Origin: Acidobacteria bacterium UBA7540
Lineage (GTDB): Bacteria > Acidobacteriota > Terriglobia > UBA7540
DNA: 36,904 bases
Reading direction: 5' to 3'
Assembly (NCBI GenBank): GCA_002478145.1
Contig: DLMI01000010.1
Location: 22,817 to 59,720 of the forward strand
Translations under genes and position numbers: made by a program
Part shown: piece by piece, positions 7,678 to 15,368 of the stretch
Layout: every line of letters begins with the position of its first letter
Numbering within the stretch: position 1 is the stretch's first letter
Notes under the pieces: generated by a model
The model's database searches: none
What the model was told of the DNA's origin: nothing
The model's input: the letters and a program-made list of their open reading frames with translations, nothing else

Positions 7678-8298
7678 TTATTTCTTAGCGTCGTCGAAGC
7701 TGAGCGTGATGACGGAGGGGTTCGTATTCACCGGCTTGGCGCTGATATCCACGGTTTGCCCCTTGTTTTTCGTAGTGTCGTTGAAGCTGAGTGTGATAAC
7801 GGAGGGATACGGATTCACCAGCTTGGCGCTGATATCCAAGGTTTGCCCCTTGGCGACGGTGGCCTGCTCGAACCACTGGTCGCGGTCAGGCCGGGTGACC
7901 TCAATCGCATGCTTGCCCTGCGGAACTGTGATTTCTGCCGGTGTCCGCGCGACCAGGTGGCCATCCACAAAGACCGCGGCATCACTGGGGTCGGAAGCGA
8001 AGCGCAACGTTCCCCCGCCTTCGCCCGCCGCTTTTGCGAATGCGGCGCGGTTCTCCTTCATCACTTGCGCAGGGCTCTCATGAATCTGCGTCTTGAGCTT
8101 ATCGGAAAGCTCGTCGGCGGCCTTCGACATCCTGCGGCTCAATGTATTGCCGAATCCCACAGCGCCCGCAGCCGACCTCGAAACGCCCATCGTGTACTCG
8201 CCGGCAGCCTGCGCCTTCACCAGCGGGACGCACAGCGCCGTCGCCAGCGCCGTGGTGGCTAGAGTGCGGAAAACGCGACCTGGAAAATTCTGCCTCAT
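7678..8298 (-). CDS. secreted PEGA-domain protein with duplicated C-terminal unit
   Basis: A 206-residue exported protein with an N-terminal signal peptide ending near VKAQA (about residue 32). A PEGA domain (residues about 95-150: LRFASDPSDAAVFVDG, TPAEITVPQGKHAIEV) is the small beta-domain often found on cell-surface proteins. The C-terminus consists of two tandem 28-residue units, KGQTLDISAKLVNPYPSV and KGQTVDISAKPVNTNPSV, each ending in ITLSF(N/D)D. The ATG at 8298 has a GGGAGG ribosome site; the TTG immediately before it is less likely. The function is not known. Confidence 0.8.
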   Translation of the reverse strand: MRQNFPGRVFRTLATTALATALCVPLVKAQAAGEYTMGVSRSAAGAVGFGNTLSRRMSKAADELSDKLKTQIHESPAQVMKENRAAFAKAAGEGGGTLRFASDPSDAAVFVDGHLVARTPAEITVPQGKHAIEVTRPDRDQWFEQATVAKGQTLDISAKLVNPYPSVITLSFNDTTKNKGQTVDISAKPVNTNPSVITLSFDDAKK

Positions 8299-8554
8299 CA
8301 AGCGCCTCCCGGAAGGGTCTCCCCACTATTACCGTACACCTCGTCGTGGAAGTCAAGCGCTGCTTCGCAATGCTCCCGCGTGAACGAGTGTTCCGGCATG
8401 AACGCGGCGCAACAAACGCGCCGCTGCGGGTTGCCGATTGCCAGTTTGCCGTTGGACTCGAAAGCGCGAATCTGAGGAAGAACCGCGGACCCCATTTGGC
8501 ACCTGGCACCCGACACCTGGAACCTGCTCTTCCGCACCTACCACATACGAGGCA

Positions 8555-8682
8555 CTAACTACCTTTCCTTTCAACAACATTCCCGCTTTCGACGCGTAAC
8601 TACCTTTATTTTGTGCAACATTCCGGCTTCTCTGCCGCCTGTGGAAAACCGACCCTTTGTTTTCATGGACATTCCAGCATTG
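8555..8682 (-). repeat. three degenerate tandem repeat units
   Basis: Units begin near 8555, 8595 and 8646 and share TAACTACCTTT, a T-rich patch, then CAACATTCC(C/G)GCTT; the third unit is more diverged. Spacing is about 40 and 51 bases. Read on the minus strand, each unit carries GGAATGTTG-N-AAAGGTAG. Confidence 0.55.
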
Positions 8683-8758
8683 CTCGTTCGATTTTCAACG
8701 TGACTGGTTCTTTCTTTCCCTGTCGGCGGTGACATCTTGTCCAGGGCTGCCATGCCTG

Positions 8759-8804
8759 CCAAGAGCCCTCTCCATCCCGCCTCCCTCAAATTCAGTAGGC
8801 AGAA
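8759..8804. repeat. interspersed repeat, copy 2
   Basis: Second copy of the element at 6521-6566, again followed by an AGTAGGCAGAAAGCAG-type word tract. Confidence 0.55.
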
Positions 8805-9375
8805 AGCAGGGGTAGCGCAGGTCCCGCTCGGAGCTTGCCCCGGCCTGCCGGGGGACCTGCGGCACTTCAAAGGGAGTAAGCAGTCCGCGAACGCGAGGAG
8901 GAAGAAAGAAATTCGCCATTCACCATTCAGAATTCCCCTTATCGCCCGTCCCTGCTCTTCCATCTGCCGAATCCTGACTCCTGAATCCCGAATCCTGACT
9001 CCTGCTACAATGCTAGCCTATCCTGCCCCATTTGTCAAGAGGCATGCACACCCCGCACCACCCACGACGGCGAGTTTGTTCGGAGACTCACAACCCACGG
9101 CGAGTCAGGTCAATCCGTCAGGATGTGGAATGCCAGGGTAAGGGCCTGTCAGGAAATAACCGCAACAATTCCTGCGCTCTTTTTCGTTCTCGCAACCGAG
9201 ATAACTCGGGGTACCCGCTTAATATCCTAAGAAACCATACTGCGGAGGTGGGGAGCAGCCGATAGTATTATTGATGCTGGAGCAATTCAAGCTGGGAAAC
9301 TTCGAAGTCGCTCGCTGGACGGCAACTCTACCCATCTCGGGCAAGACGGAAACGATTGAGTGCGACCCGCTCCCT

Positions 9376-9403
9376 TTGCGCGCTGGTTCACCTCTGATAC
9401 AAT
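9376..9403 (+). promoter_or_regulatory. promoter for a leaderless methyltransferase mRNA
   Basis: TTGCGC (9376-9381) and the extended -10 TGATACAAT (9395-9403) are 16 bases apart. Transcription would start about 7 bases later, almost at the ATG at 9412. This argues for 9412 as the real start and a leaderless message. Confidence 0.5.
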
Positions 9404-9411
9404 CTGGATTG

Positions 9412-10260
9412 ATGGAAGCCACGCTCACTAAGGCGACTTTAACATTATGTTGCGGAGACTCCAGGGAAATGGACTGGATTCCGTCGGGGTCTGTCCACCT
9501 CGTCCTTACCTCCCCTCCCTATTGGACACTTAAAGAGTACCCCCGCCAAAAAAGCCAGCTTGGGATCATAGAAGATTATGAGGCTTTTCACGATGAGCTC
9601 GACAAAGTGTGGAAGCATGCTTTTCGAGTTCTAGTCCCTGGAGGTCGCCTCGTCTGTGTAGTGGGAGATGTTTGCCTCTCCCGTCGTCGCCACGGCAAGC
9701 ACTCAGTAATGCCCCTGCACGCTGACATTGTAGTTAGGGCTCGGAAGATCGGCTTCGATAACCTAAGCCCTATTTTTTGGTACAAAATTGCCAACGCGAG
9801 CTACGAGGTTGAGAACGGTTCCAGCTTCCTTGGGAAGCCATACGAGCCGAACGCCATTATCAAGAACGATGTGGAATTTATCCTGATGCTTAGGAAGCCT
9901 GGGGGTTATCGTCAACCGACTGACGAGCAGCGCGAAGCTTCCAAGCTGACGAAGGAAGAATACCAAGAATGGTTCCGGCAGGTGTGGAATGGCCTGATGG
10001 GGGAATCTACAAGGTATCACCCCGCGCCGTATCCTGAAGAATTAGCTCACCGGCTGGTGAGGATGTTTTCCTTTGTTGGCGATACGGTTCTTGACCCCTT
10101 TATGGGCACAGGAACCACGCTGTTGGCCGCTGCCAAATGTGGCCGGAACAGTATTGGGGTTGAGATCGACCACTCCTACACGAAAATGGCAAAAGCAAGG
10201 CTGGAGAAGGAACTAAGTACGCTTTTCGATCAGGACGGGCCTTCCATTATCGTCCGCTGA
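9412..10260 (+). CDS. site-specific DNA methyltransferase, class beta (probable N4-cytosine)
   Basis: A 282-residue amino-methyltransferase. The catalytic motif IV, TSPPYW (about residues 36-41), is near the N-terminus. The SAM-binding motif I, DPFMGTGTTLLAA, is near the C-terminus and is followed by GVEID. This IV-then-I order defines the beta class. SPPY rather than DPPY favours N4-methylcytosine over N6-methyladenine. The region between motifs IV and I would hold the target-recognition domain. An upstream in-frame start at 9271 exists, but the promoter placed at 9376-9403 points to 9412. The gene is convergent with, and overlaps by 14 bp, a candidate restriction endonuclease. GC content is visibly lower than in the flanks, suggesting transfer. 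Confidence 0.9.
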   Translation: MEATLTKATLTLCCGDSREMDWIPSGSVHLVLTSPPYWTLKEYPRQKSQLGIIEDYEAFHDELDKVWKHAFRVLVPGGRLVCVVGDVCLSRRRHGKHSVMPLHADIVVRARKIGFDNLSPIFWYKIANASYEVENGSSFLGKPYEPNAIIKNDVEFILMLRKPGGYRQPTDEQREASKLTKEEYQEWFRQVWNGLMGESTRYHPAPYPEELAHRLVRMFSFVGDTVLDPFMGTGTTLLAAAKCGRNSIGVEIDHSYTKMAKARLEKELSTLFDQDGPSIIVR

Positions 10261-10972
10261 ATCGCCGTTCGTACAGACTTCCAATCCTTCCAACAAAACT
10301 CTCGTAATGGATGCTCTCTCCAGGCTGAGGGGCGAGCGATCCCGTCACGAGCTTTGCTGCCGACTCCCCATCGTAATCCACGACAATTACAGCGAGGGCC
10401 TCTGGCCGGTCGCTGGGATCTCGAGGCCCATTTCTCAGTGGGATTCTGCGGAAGATATTGATCGTGTCCGCTACGATCTTATCCATATCGAAATTTGGTC
10501 TCACCAATCCCTTGGCAAATTTGTCCGGGTTCTCATACTCCGGCGAGACGTTGACAACCACGATTGCGCCGGCGACGCACTCTCTTCGATGGTTGTGCAT
10601 GTGGTTTGAATACGCGATGATGTCGCCGTACCTGTTCTTTCTGGCCTTTCCGTGAGCGGTCATGATCGTTTTGTTTTCTACTGAAACCCGCACAGAAATA
10701 AGGGGAAGTTTAAGCTTCTCGACAAGAACGAGATCGACGGTCCTGACGGCGCTGGCCGTATTAACCTCGGAGTTTTTCTTGGGCGTTAGGGCTTCAGACT
10801 GAATTGCCGTTCGAATCGCCGGGCATGAGGTAACAAGGTCGGCGACTACGAACTCCGATAGTGCGTTGGAGTTTTGCTGCGCTCTCGGATTAAAGCCGAT
10901 GTTCTCGTTCATCCAGCGGACGTAGGATTCGGGGCTCGCATGGTTCGCGCATCTTACCACGTGGCGGGTCAA
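10247..10972 (-). CDS. candidate restriction endonuclease, PD-(D/E)xK-like
   Basis: A 241-residue protein of unrecognised family. It has a possible PD-(D/E)xK nuclease core: D80 in RTVDLVL, then beta-strand ISVRVSV leading into E99-N-K101, with conserved-looking polar residues in TAHGKARKNR just after. The placement of E-x-K at the end of a hydrophobic strand about 18 residues after an Asp fits the fold. The gene is convergent with a DNA methyltransferase and their 3' ends overlap by 14 bp, a typical restriction-modification arrangement. The start is uncertain: TTG at 10972 gives the full frame, while a GTG a few codons later or the ATG at 10912 are alternatives, and none has a strong ribosome site. 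Function is inferred from context plus motif. Confidence 0.62.
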   Translation of the reverse strand: MTRHVVRCANHASPESYVRWMNENIGFNPRAQQNSNALSEFVVADLVTSCPAIRTAIQSEALTPKKNSEVNTASAVRTVDLVLVEKLKLPLISVRVSVENKTIMTAHGKARKNRYGDIIAYSNHMHNHRRECVAGAIVVVNVSPEYENPDKFAKGLVRPNFDMDKIVADTINIFRRIPLRNGPRDPSDRPEALAVIVVDYDGESAAKLVTGSLAPQPGESIHYESFVGRIGSLYERRFSGR

Positions 10973-10987
10973 CTGGGTAGAGCGGGC

Positions 10988-11014
10988 CCACGGTCAGGAC
11001 TGCCCTGACCGTGG
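10988..11014. terminator. 11-bp perfect hairpin between minus-strand genes
   Basis: CCACGGTCAGG (10988-10998) pairs with CCTGACCGTGG (11004-11014), with a 5-base loop. Partial GGGTAG/CTACCC pairing lies further out. It sits downstream of the AlbA_2 gene stop, so it may terminate that transcript. It has no U-tract and could equally be a dispersed palindrome. Confidence 0.5.
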
Positions 11015-11082
11015 CTACCAGCTACCCGCTTATTCCTTCGTATGTGTCCTTTCCGAGAAACACTAAGACAGTCCGTAATGGG

Positions 11083-12495
11083 TCAAAACGCGAATTCGGC
11101 AACGAGCCTCCTGAGGTCTTCTGGTTGGGCCTGAACGTCCTCAGACCCGTAACGCAAGTAAATGACGCCACCAGTCATGTACACTGGTGCCTCACCGCGC
11201 GCGACGGAAATCTTGGCGATTGTCAGACCTCGCACGTCCTCGAAAACGACCTGGACAGGCGGAGTGGGCTTTATACGGCTTCGTACAAGCTGGCGGATTT
11301 TCCTTTCTAAGCGGTCCCGTTGTCCAAAGTCGAGCTCCAGCCCTTTCAGGTGACCCGCATCGTCGACCCCAATAAAGATCACACCATCGTTTGTGTTCGC
11401 GAACGCCGCTATTGACTTCAGCAGCTCATTGTCGACGCTGCCGGTCCTTGTTTCGTCGTCGGAAAGGCCCCGTTTAAACTCCACGCGCTGCCCCTCACCA
11501 GTTCGCTGGGCTTCCTCAAGTGTTGGCGATCGGATTCCCGCCAGAGCGAAGTAGCTCCGCAAGAATCGCCGACTGAGGGCGCGTGCCAAAACACTCACGC
11601 TCAGGAACGCGATGCAGCAAAGAGTCGCAAGCCACCAGAGACTTCCAATGTCGATGGACGAGGTTGCCAGAAGTCGTCCCTCCGTGTCCGTTTCGATAAC
11701 GTAGAGTTTGCCGTCGTGGATACAAAACTGATAACCGGGGGCCGGTAGGCTCGTATCGTTAGGCAAGAGTGCGGGGAGCCAAGGCCCCCACACTTCAACA
11801 TGGTTGGTGTTCGCATCGACAACTACGAATCCGTCAGCCGAAGGGCCAAGCCTTGACCCTCGGGCTGATGCTTTCTGCGTTGGAGGGTTCGCAGCGATCT
11901 CATCGGCCTCGCGCTTTAGGGTGGCGTCCACCGTGCCAATTTGCGACGGCAGCGTTTCTACTATTCTCCAAGGGGCCTTCACTGCGTAGCCTATAAGTAT
12001 TTCGACGTTGTTTTCGCCCACATTCGCTTGCCGCGAGTACAAACGCCAGACTTCTCCGTCCGGCGTGTTATAAAGGGCGGGTTGCCGGAACTCCCTGATA
12101 AAGGCGGTATCAATATAATCGAGGGGTGCGAAATGGGCTGGGTTTTCTTCTGTCGAAATCGGGAAGGCGATAAAGTACAGTCTGTGCGTGTCAATCACAT
12201 AGTCGGGTTGCTCTAATTCCCAGTCTCTTGTGAACCGGCTTGCGTCGCAAGTTTCGGCCGCGCAATTGATTTCAGACAGCGCGCGCAAATTGTTCCGTTT
12301 CCACCGTCGGACGGAAGGATAGGCTGACGCCATGTACACAAACACAGTCACAAGAGCTGCAACCGCCCCAATCGATAGAGAGAAGCGGAGAATCTTGCGG
12401 TCTACGTGGCGTCGGACAGAAAGGGGCTTTGCGGTACTTCTGGGGGCAGCATCGAGCGTTGGCACAAAGAACCTCTGCGAAATGCCAAATAGCAT
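11083..12495 (-). CDS. two-TM sensor-like protein with cytoplasmic AlbA_2/Schlafen-type domain
   Basis: A 470-residue protein. Its order is a short cytoplasmic N-terminus, a first transmembrane helix (about 38-59), an extracytoplasmic region of about 220 residues with features like histidine-kinase input domains (TPDGEVWRLYSR), a second helix (about 283-305), and a C-terminal AlbA_2 domain (about 325-452). The last contains the GEGQRVEFK signature and AFANTNDGVIFIGVDDAG, as in Schlafen/AlbA_2 proteins, where the first Glu pair is nuclease-relevant in some members. No histidine kinase or AAA domain is present. The GTG at 12534 would add 13 residues, but the ATG at 12495 is preferred. It lies upstream of a candidate restriction gene in lower-GC DNA, suggesting a membrane-triggered defence or regulatory effector. 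Confidence 0.8.
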   Translation of the reverse strand: MLFGISQRFFVPTLDAAPRSTAKPLSVRRHVDRKILRFSLSIGAVAALVTVFVYMASAYPSVRRWKRNNLRALSEINCAAETCDASRFTRDWELEQPDYVIDTHRLYFIAFPISTEENPAHFAPLDYIDTAFIREFRQPALYNTPDGEVWRLYSRQANVGENNVEILIGYAVKAPWRIVETLPSQIGTVDATLKREADEIAANPPTQKASARGSRLGPSADGFVVVDANTNHVEVWGPWLPALLPNDTSLPAPGYQFCIHDGKLYVIETDTEGRLLATSSIDIGSLWWLATLCCIAFLSVSVLARALSRRFLRSYFALAGIRSPTLEEAQRTGEGQRVEFKRGLSDDETRTGSVDNELLKSIAAFANTNDGVIFIGVDDAGHLKGLELDFGQRDRLERKIRQLVRSRIKPTPPVQVVFEDVRGLTIAKISVARGEAPVYMTGGVIYLRYGSEDVQAQPEDLRRLVAEFAF

Positions 12496-12545
12496 AGCAT
12501 CTTCCCGGCCTCTCACGAAAGTGCCCGAATGCACCGGAGATTCGG

Positions 12546-12605
12546 AAGCGCGAATCTGAGGAAGAGCAGACCTCCCGCCAGGGCGGGACGGAGGTCTGCG
12601 CTACA
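12546..12605. repeat. dispersed 20-mer plus bulged palindrome
   Basis: The 20 bases at 12546-12565 are identical to 8462-8481. They run into a bulged hairpin in which GCAGACCTC (from about 12566) pairs with GAGGTCTGC (ending about 12599), with CCGCC/GGCGG inside. A relative of this GCAGGTC...GACCTGC palindrome occurs near 8818-8861. Confidence 0.5.
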
Positions 12606-12623
12606 ACTACCCGACTTACAGCG

Positions 12624-14375
12624 TCATTTTAATTTCTGTTGGGCGATCCATTTGTTGGTGCGGGCTTCGAGCAGGTCGAGGGGCAGGGTTCCGCCGTTGA
12701 GCATCTCATCGTGGAAGGCGCGGAGGTCGAACTTAGTTCCTAGTTCTTTCCGGGCGCGATCGCGGAGTTCGCGGAACTTGAGCTGGCCAAGCTTGTAGCT
12801 GAGGGCCTGCGCGGGCCAGGCGATGTAGCGGTCGGTTTCGGATTGGATAGTGGGCTCGTCGACCGCACCCGACTTACGTAAGAAATCCACCACCTGATCG
12901 CGGGTCCAACCTTTGGAGTGGATTCCGGTGTCGACAACCAGCCGCACGGCGCGGAAGAGTTCGGACGAAAGTCGGCCGTAGTCCGAAACGGGGTCCTGAT
13001 AGAAGCCAACCTCTTTGCCAAGCTGCTCGGCGTAAAGGGCCCAGCCTTCGATATAGGCGTTGAACCCGAGGCCATGGAGGCGGAACTTGGGCAGGCCGGT
13101 AAGCTGCTGCTGCACGGATAGCTGCATGTGGTGGCCTGGGACGCCTTCATGGTAGGCGATCGCCTCGTCGTCGATCAGTGAGCGCTCCGCGAAGTTGGAG
13201 GTGGCGACAACAACGCGGCCGGGACGCTTGCCGTCCGGCGTGCCGGTGACATAGTGGGTTGCAGCCGCAGACTGAAAGGCGGGGATAGCCTCGACAGTGA
13301 CAGGTGACTTAGGAAGCAGGGTGAAGAGCTCGGGTAGTTTGGGCTCCATCTGGGCGATGTAGTGGCGAAAGTCGTCGAGAATCTGCTCCGCGGATGCTGG
13401 TATGTATTTGGGATTGGTTTTCAGGGAGGCGCGAAAAGAGGCGAGGTCAGCGAAACCCTCTCTTTTCGCGATGACGGTCATCTCGGCCTGGATGCGTTCG
13501 ATTTCGCGGAGACCGAGTTGGTGGATCTCATCCGGCGTCATGTGTGTGGTTGTGCGGGCGTAAATGTCGTTCTGATAGCGCTTCTCGCCGTCGGGCAGAG
13601 AGGTAACGGCAAGGACAGTGCGGCCGTGCGGGGCATATTCCGTGCGAAGGAAGGTAGCGAAGCTCTTGTAGGCGGGTACGACATCGGTTCGAATGGCGTC
13701 CGTGATCTGCTGCGTAAGACGCTTCTGCTCTTCTGGGGAGATGCTGGCGGGAAACCTCTTCGTCGGAATGAGGAAGGGATCGGCATCTATGATGCCCTGG
13801 CACTGAACGGGGAGTTTCTCGAGGAGGAAACGCACGGGCATGAGGTTGTCCTTCATGCCGGCGCGGAGGACCTCCGTGGTCTCGCTGAGGACACGGGGGA
13901 TCTGGTGAAGCCGGGCGATATAGTCTTCATAGTGCTTCACGGAGTCGAGGGGAACGGCGAGAGGCAGATCGGCGAGATTGGTGTGGATGCCGCCCTGCTG
14001 GTTGATCGGCATCTCGTATTCTTTCAGGTCGAAGTCGGCGATGCGCTGCTGGAGGACACGAACCAGGAGGTCGTGGGAGAGCTGATCCTGGTCGGCGAAG
14101 CCGTTGGTGGCTATGGCCTGAAGGCGGCTGAGGAAGGTCCGGTCGGTTTCGTGGCGCTGGGCGATGGCGGCGAGTGAGTTATCGTGGAGCTTATCGTTGT
14201 AGCGATAGTCGCCGAATGCGGTTGCGCGCTCGGGGAAGTTGCGGAGATCGGACTCGTACTGCTCGTCGAAGAGGGCGTTCTGCGCGGCGAGGCGATCAGC
14301 AACCGGTTCGAGGTCCTGGGCGCAGACGGAACCGGCTAGAGCGATGAGGAAAAAGAGGCCTAGGTAAAGTCGCAT
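12624..14375 (-). CDS. DUF885-family secreted metallopeptidase-like protein
   Basis: A 583-residue DUF885 protein. A signal peptide ends near VCAQ (about residue 20). The family hallmarks are all visible: HEGVPGHH (409-416, probable zinc site), EGWALYAE (443-450, providing a further Glu) and TDRYIAWPAQALSYK (514-528). Length is typical. Such proteins are regarded as exported zinc-dependent peptidases, but the substrate is unknown. The ATG at 14375 is preceded on the minus strand by TGCTACGAT with only 7 bases between it and the ATG, so the message is probably leaderless. It is not obviously in an operon with its neighbours. Confidence 0.9.
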   Translation of the reverse strand: MRLYLGLFFLIALAGSVCAQDLEPVADRLAAQNALFDEQYESDLRNFPERATAFGDYRYNDKLHDNSLAAIAQRHETDRTFLSRLQAIATNGFADQDQLSHDLLVRVLQQRIADFDLKEYEMPINQQGGIHTNLADLPLAVPLDSVKHYEDYIARLHQIPRVLSETTEVLRAGMKDNLMPVRFLLEKLPVQCQGIIDADPFLIPTKRFPASISPEEQKRLTQQITDAIRTDVVPAYKSFATFLRTEYAPHGRTVLAVTSLPDGEKRYQNDIYARTTTHMTPDEIHQLGLREIERIQAEMTVIAKREGFADLASFRASLKTNPKYIPASAEQILDDFRHYIAQMEPKLPELFTLLPKSPVTVEAIPAFQSAAATHYVTGTPDGKRPGRVVVATSNFAERSLIDDEAIAYHEGVPGHHMQLSVQQQLTGLPKFRLHGLGFNAYIEGWALYAEQLGKEVGFYQDPVSDYGRLSSELFRAVRLVVDTGIHSKGWTRDQVVDFLRKSGAVDEPTIQSETDRYIAWPAQALSYKLGQLKFRELRDRARKELGTKFDLRAFHDEMLNGGTLPLDLLEARTNKWIAQQKLK

Positions 14376-14382
14376 GAGTGTG

Positions 14383-14391
14383 ATCGTAGCA
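14383..14391 (-). promoter_or_regulatory. extended -10 element placing a leaderless start for DUF885
   Basis: The minus strand reads TGCTACGAT, then 7 bases, then the ATG at 14375. No Shine-Dalgarno sequence fits between them. Confidence 0.5.
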
Positions 14392-14455
14392 GAGGTGAGG
14401 AGTTCGTTGCACGAAGAAATGGGTGTTCAGATCCAACAACTCCGTATCTGGAGAG

Positions 14456-15196
14456 CTACAGCGCTCGTCTCAAGACGTAAATCACCCAGGGAGGGATCTT
14501 GGTTTCGTTCACCCACGCGTAGGGCTCGTCACCTTTGGCCAGCGGCTTTAAGACTTGGATCGCTTGCAGACTCGCCTCTTTATAGACCGCCCGATACGAT
14601 TCGTCGGTCCAGAGGATGTCTTCGACAGGCCTCCGATCTTGGTGGTCGGTAACGATGTTGAGCACCACATCACCGCTGCGAGCGGCGGCGTTTTCCGGGA
14701 AGTCTTTGGTGGTGAACGAAGCCCACTCATGCGTGTACATTTCTGGGGATGAGACGACGCTGACGAGGGTTCCGGCCGGACGCAGAAGGTTTCTGAGGTC
14801 GGAAAAAATCCGGACCTTCGCTGCACTCGGAACGTTGTCAAAGGTGAAAAGTGAAACGATCAGGTCAAAGGTTTCTGGCGCGAACTCGCTCAAATTGTCC
14901 CGAGGCACAATGCGGTAATCGCCCGCAGGATCCAGAGCGCGTGCGATACGCAGCATGTCCTCCGAGATGTCGACGCCAGTCACATTGAACCCAAGTTCCC
15001 GCAGGAAGCGCGTTGACCGGCCGGTGCCACAACCGAAATCAAGCGCCTTTGTACCGGTCACATGCTCTGACATGATCGCCGGAAGATCGCGGTAGGCGAG
15101 GTAATAGGTGTTGGCGAACTCGAGTGTGGCGTACGCGTCGGCACGACTGACATCCTCGTAGCAGTTGATGAAATCCATCCCCACTTCTCTTCTCAT
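14456..15196 (-). CDS. class I SAM-dependent methyltransferase
   Basis: A 246-residue Rossmann-fold methyltransferase. Motif I is ALDFGCGTGRSTRFL (about residues 48-62), followed by the acidic end of strand 2 (GVDISEDML) and the motif IV-like DLIVSLFTFDNV. These resemble ubiquinone/methyltransf_11-type enzymes that modify small molecules. The substrate is not predictable from the sequence or the neighbours. The start is uncertain: the frame is open to 15244 through repeat DNA, and I prefer the ATG at 15196 or the next ATG at 15178, which has a GAAGTGGGG stretch directly before it. A palindromic element immediately upstream may carry its promoter. Confidence 0.85.
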   Translation of the reverse strand: MRREVGMDFINCYEDVSRADAYATLEFANTYYLAYRDLPAIMSEHVTGTKALDFGCGTGRSTRFLRELGFNVTGVDISEDMLRIARALDPAGDYRIVPRDNLSEFAPETFDLIVSLFTFDNVPSAAKVRIFSDLRNLLRPAGTLVSVVSSPEMYTHEWASFTTKDFPENAAARSGDVVLNIVTDHQDRRPVEDILWTDESYRAVYKEASLQAIQVLKPLAKGDEPYAWVNETKIPPWVIYVLRRAL

Positions 15197-15210
15197 ACTA
15201 CTTTCAGGTC

Positions 15211-15318
15211 TGTCATGCTGAGTCCGCCGCGGCGGACGAAGCATCCCGGCATTTTTCCGGACTGTTTGAGCTTACAAATGCGGGGATTCTTCTCCCGCAG
15301 GGCGGGATCAGAATGACA
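15211..15318. repeat. 108-bp MITE-like inverted-repeat element
   Basis: The ends read TGTCATGCTGA and, inverted, TGTCATTCTGA (10 of 11 match). The similarity continues inward for about 40 bases on each side, through GAAGCATCCC/GAAGAATCCC words. Each half has its own hairpin (GTCCGCC/GGCGGAC at 15222-15237; TCCCGC/GCGGGA at about 15293-15307). The element is two inverted copies of one unit. A single half-unit lies at 33688-33725. No transposase is present. Confidence 0.65.
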
Positions 15319-15368
15319 GGCGGTGGCGTTCTCCTCTGCGTGGCTTGAACCGATCTGCAACACACCCT

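Larger units (their letters stand above)
8299..9270. other. 970-bp gene-poor region packed with repeats
   Basis: No credible gene was found on either strand. It holds GGCACCTGGCACC-type words (8499-8524), three degenerate tandem units (8555-8682), an interspersed repeat (8759-8804), a GCAGGTCCC/GGGACCTGC inverted pair (about 8818-8861), and CATTCACCATTCAG and GAATCCTGACTCCTGAATCC tracts (8915-9003). The last tract ends in TGCTACAAT (9003-9011), a good extended -10 for plus-strand transcription. A 20-base stretch at 8462-8481 is identical to 12546-12565. Confidence 0.6.

Noticed and set aside
8555..8682. possible small CRISPR array
   Set aside because: Only three units, with strongly degenerate repeats, unequal spacing and no cas genes.
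9003..9011. promoter TGCTACAAT as the main methyltransferase promoter
   Set aside because: The motif is good but lies 400 bases before the preferred start and within a repeat tract. The element at 9395-9403 is better placed.
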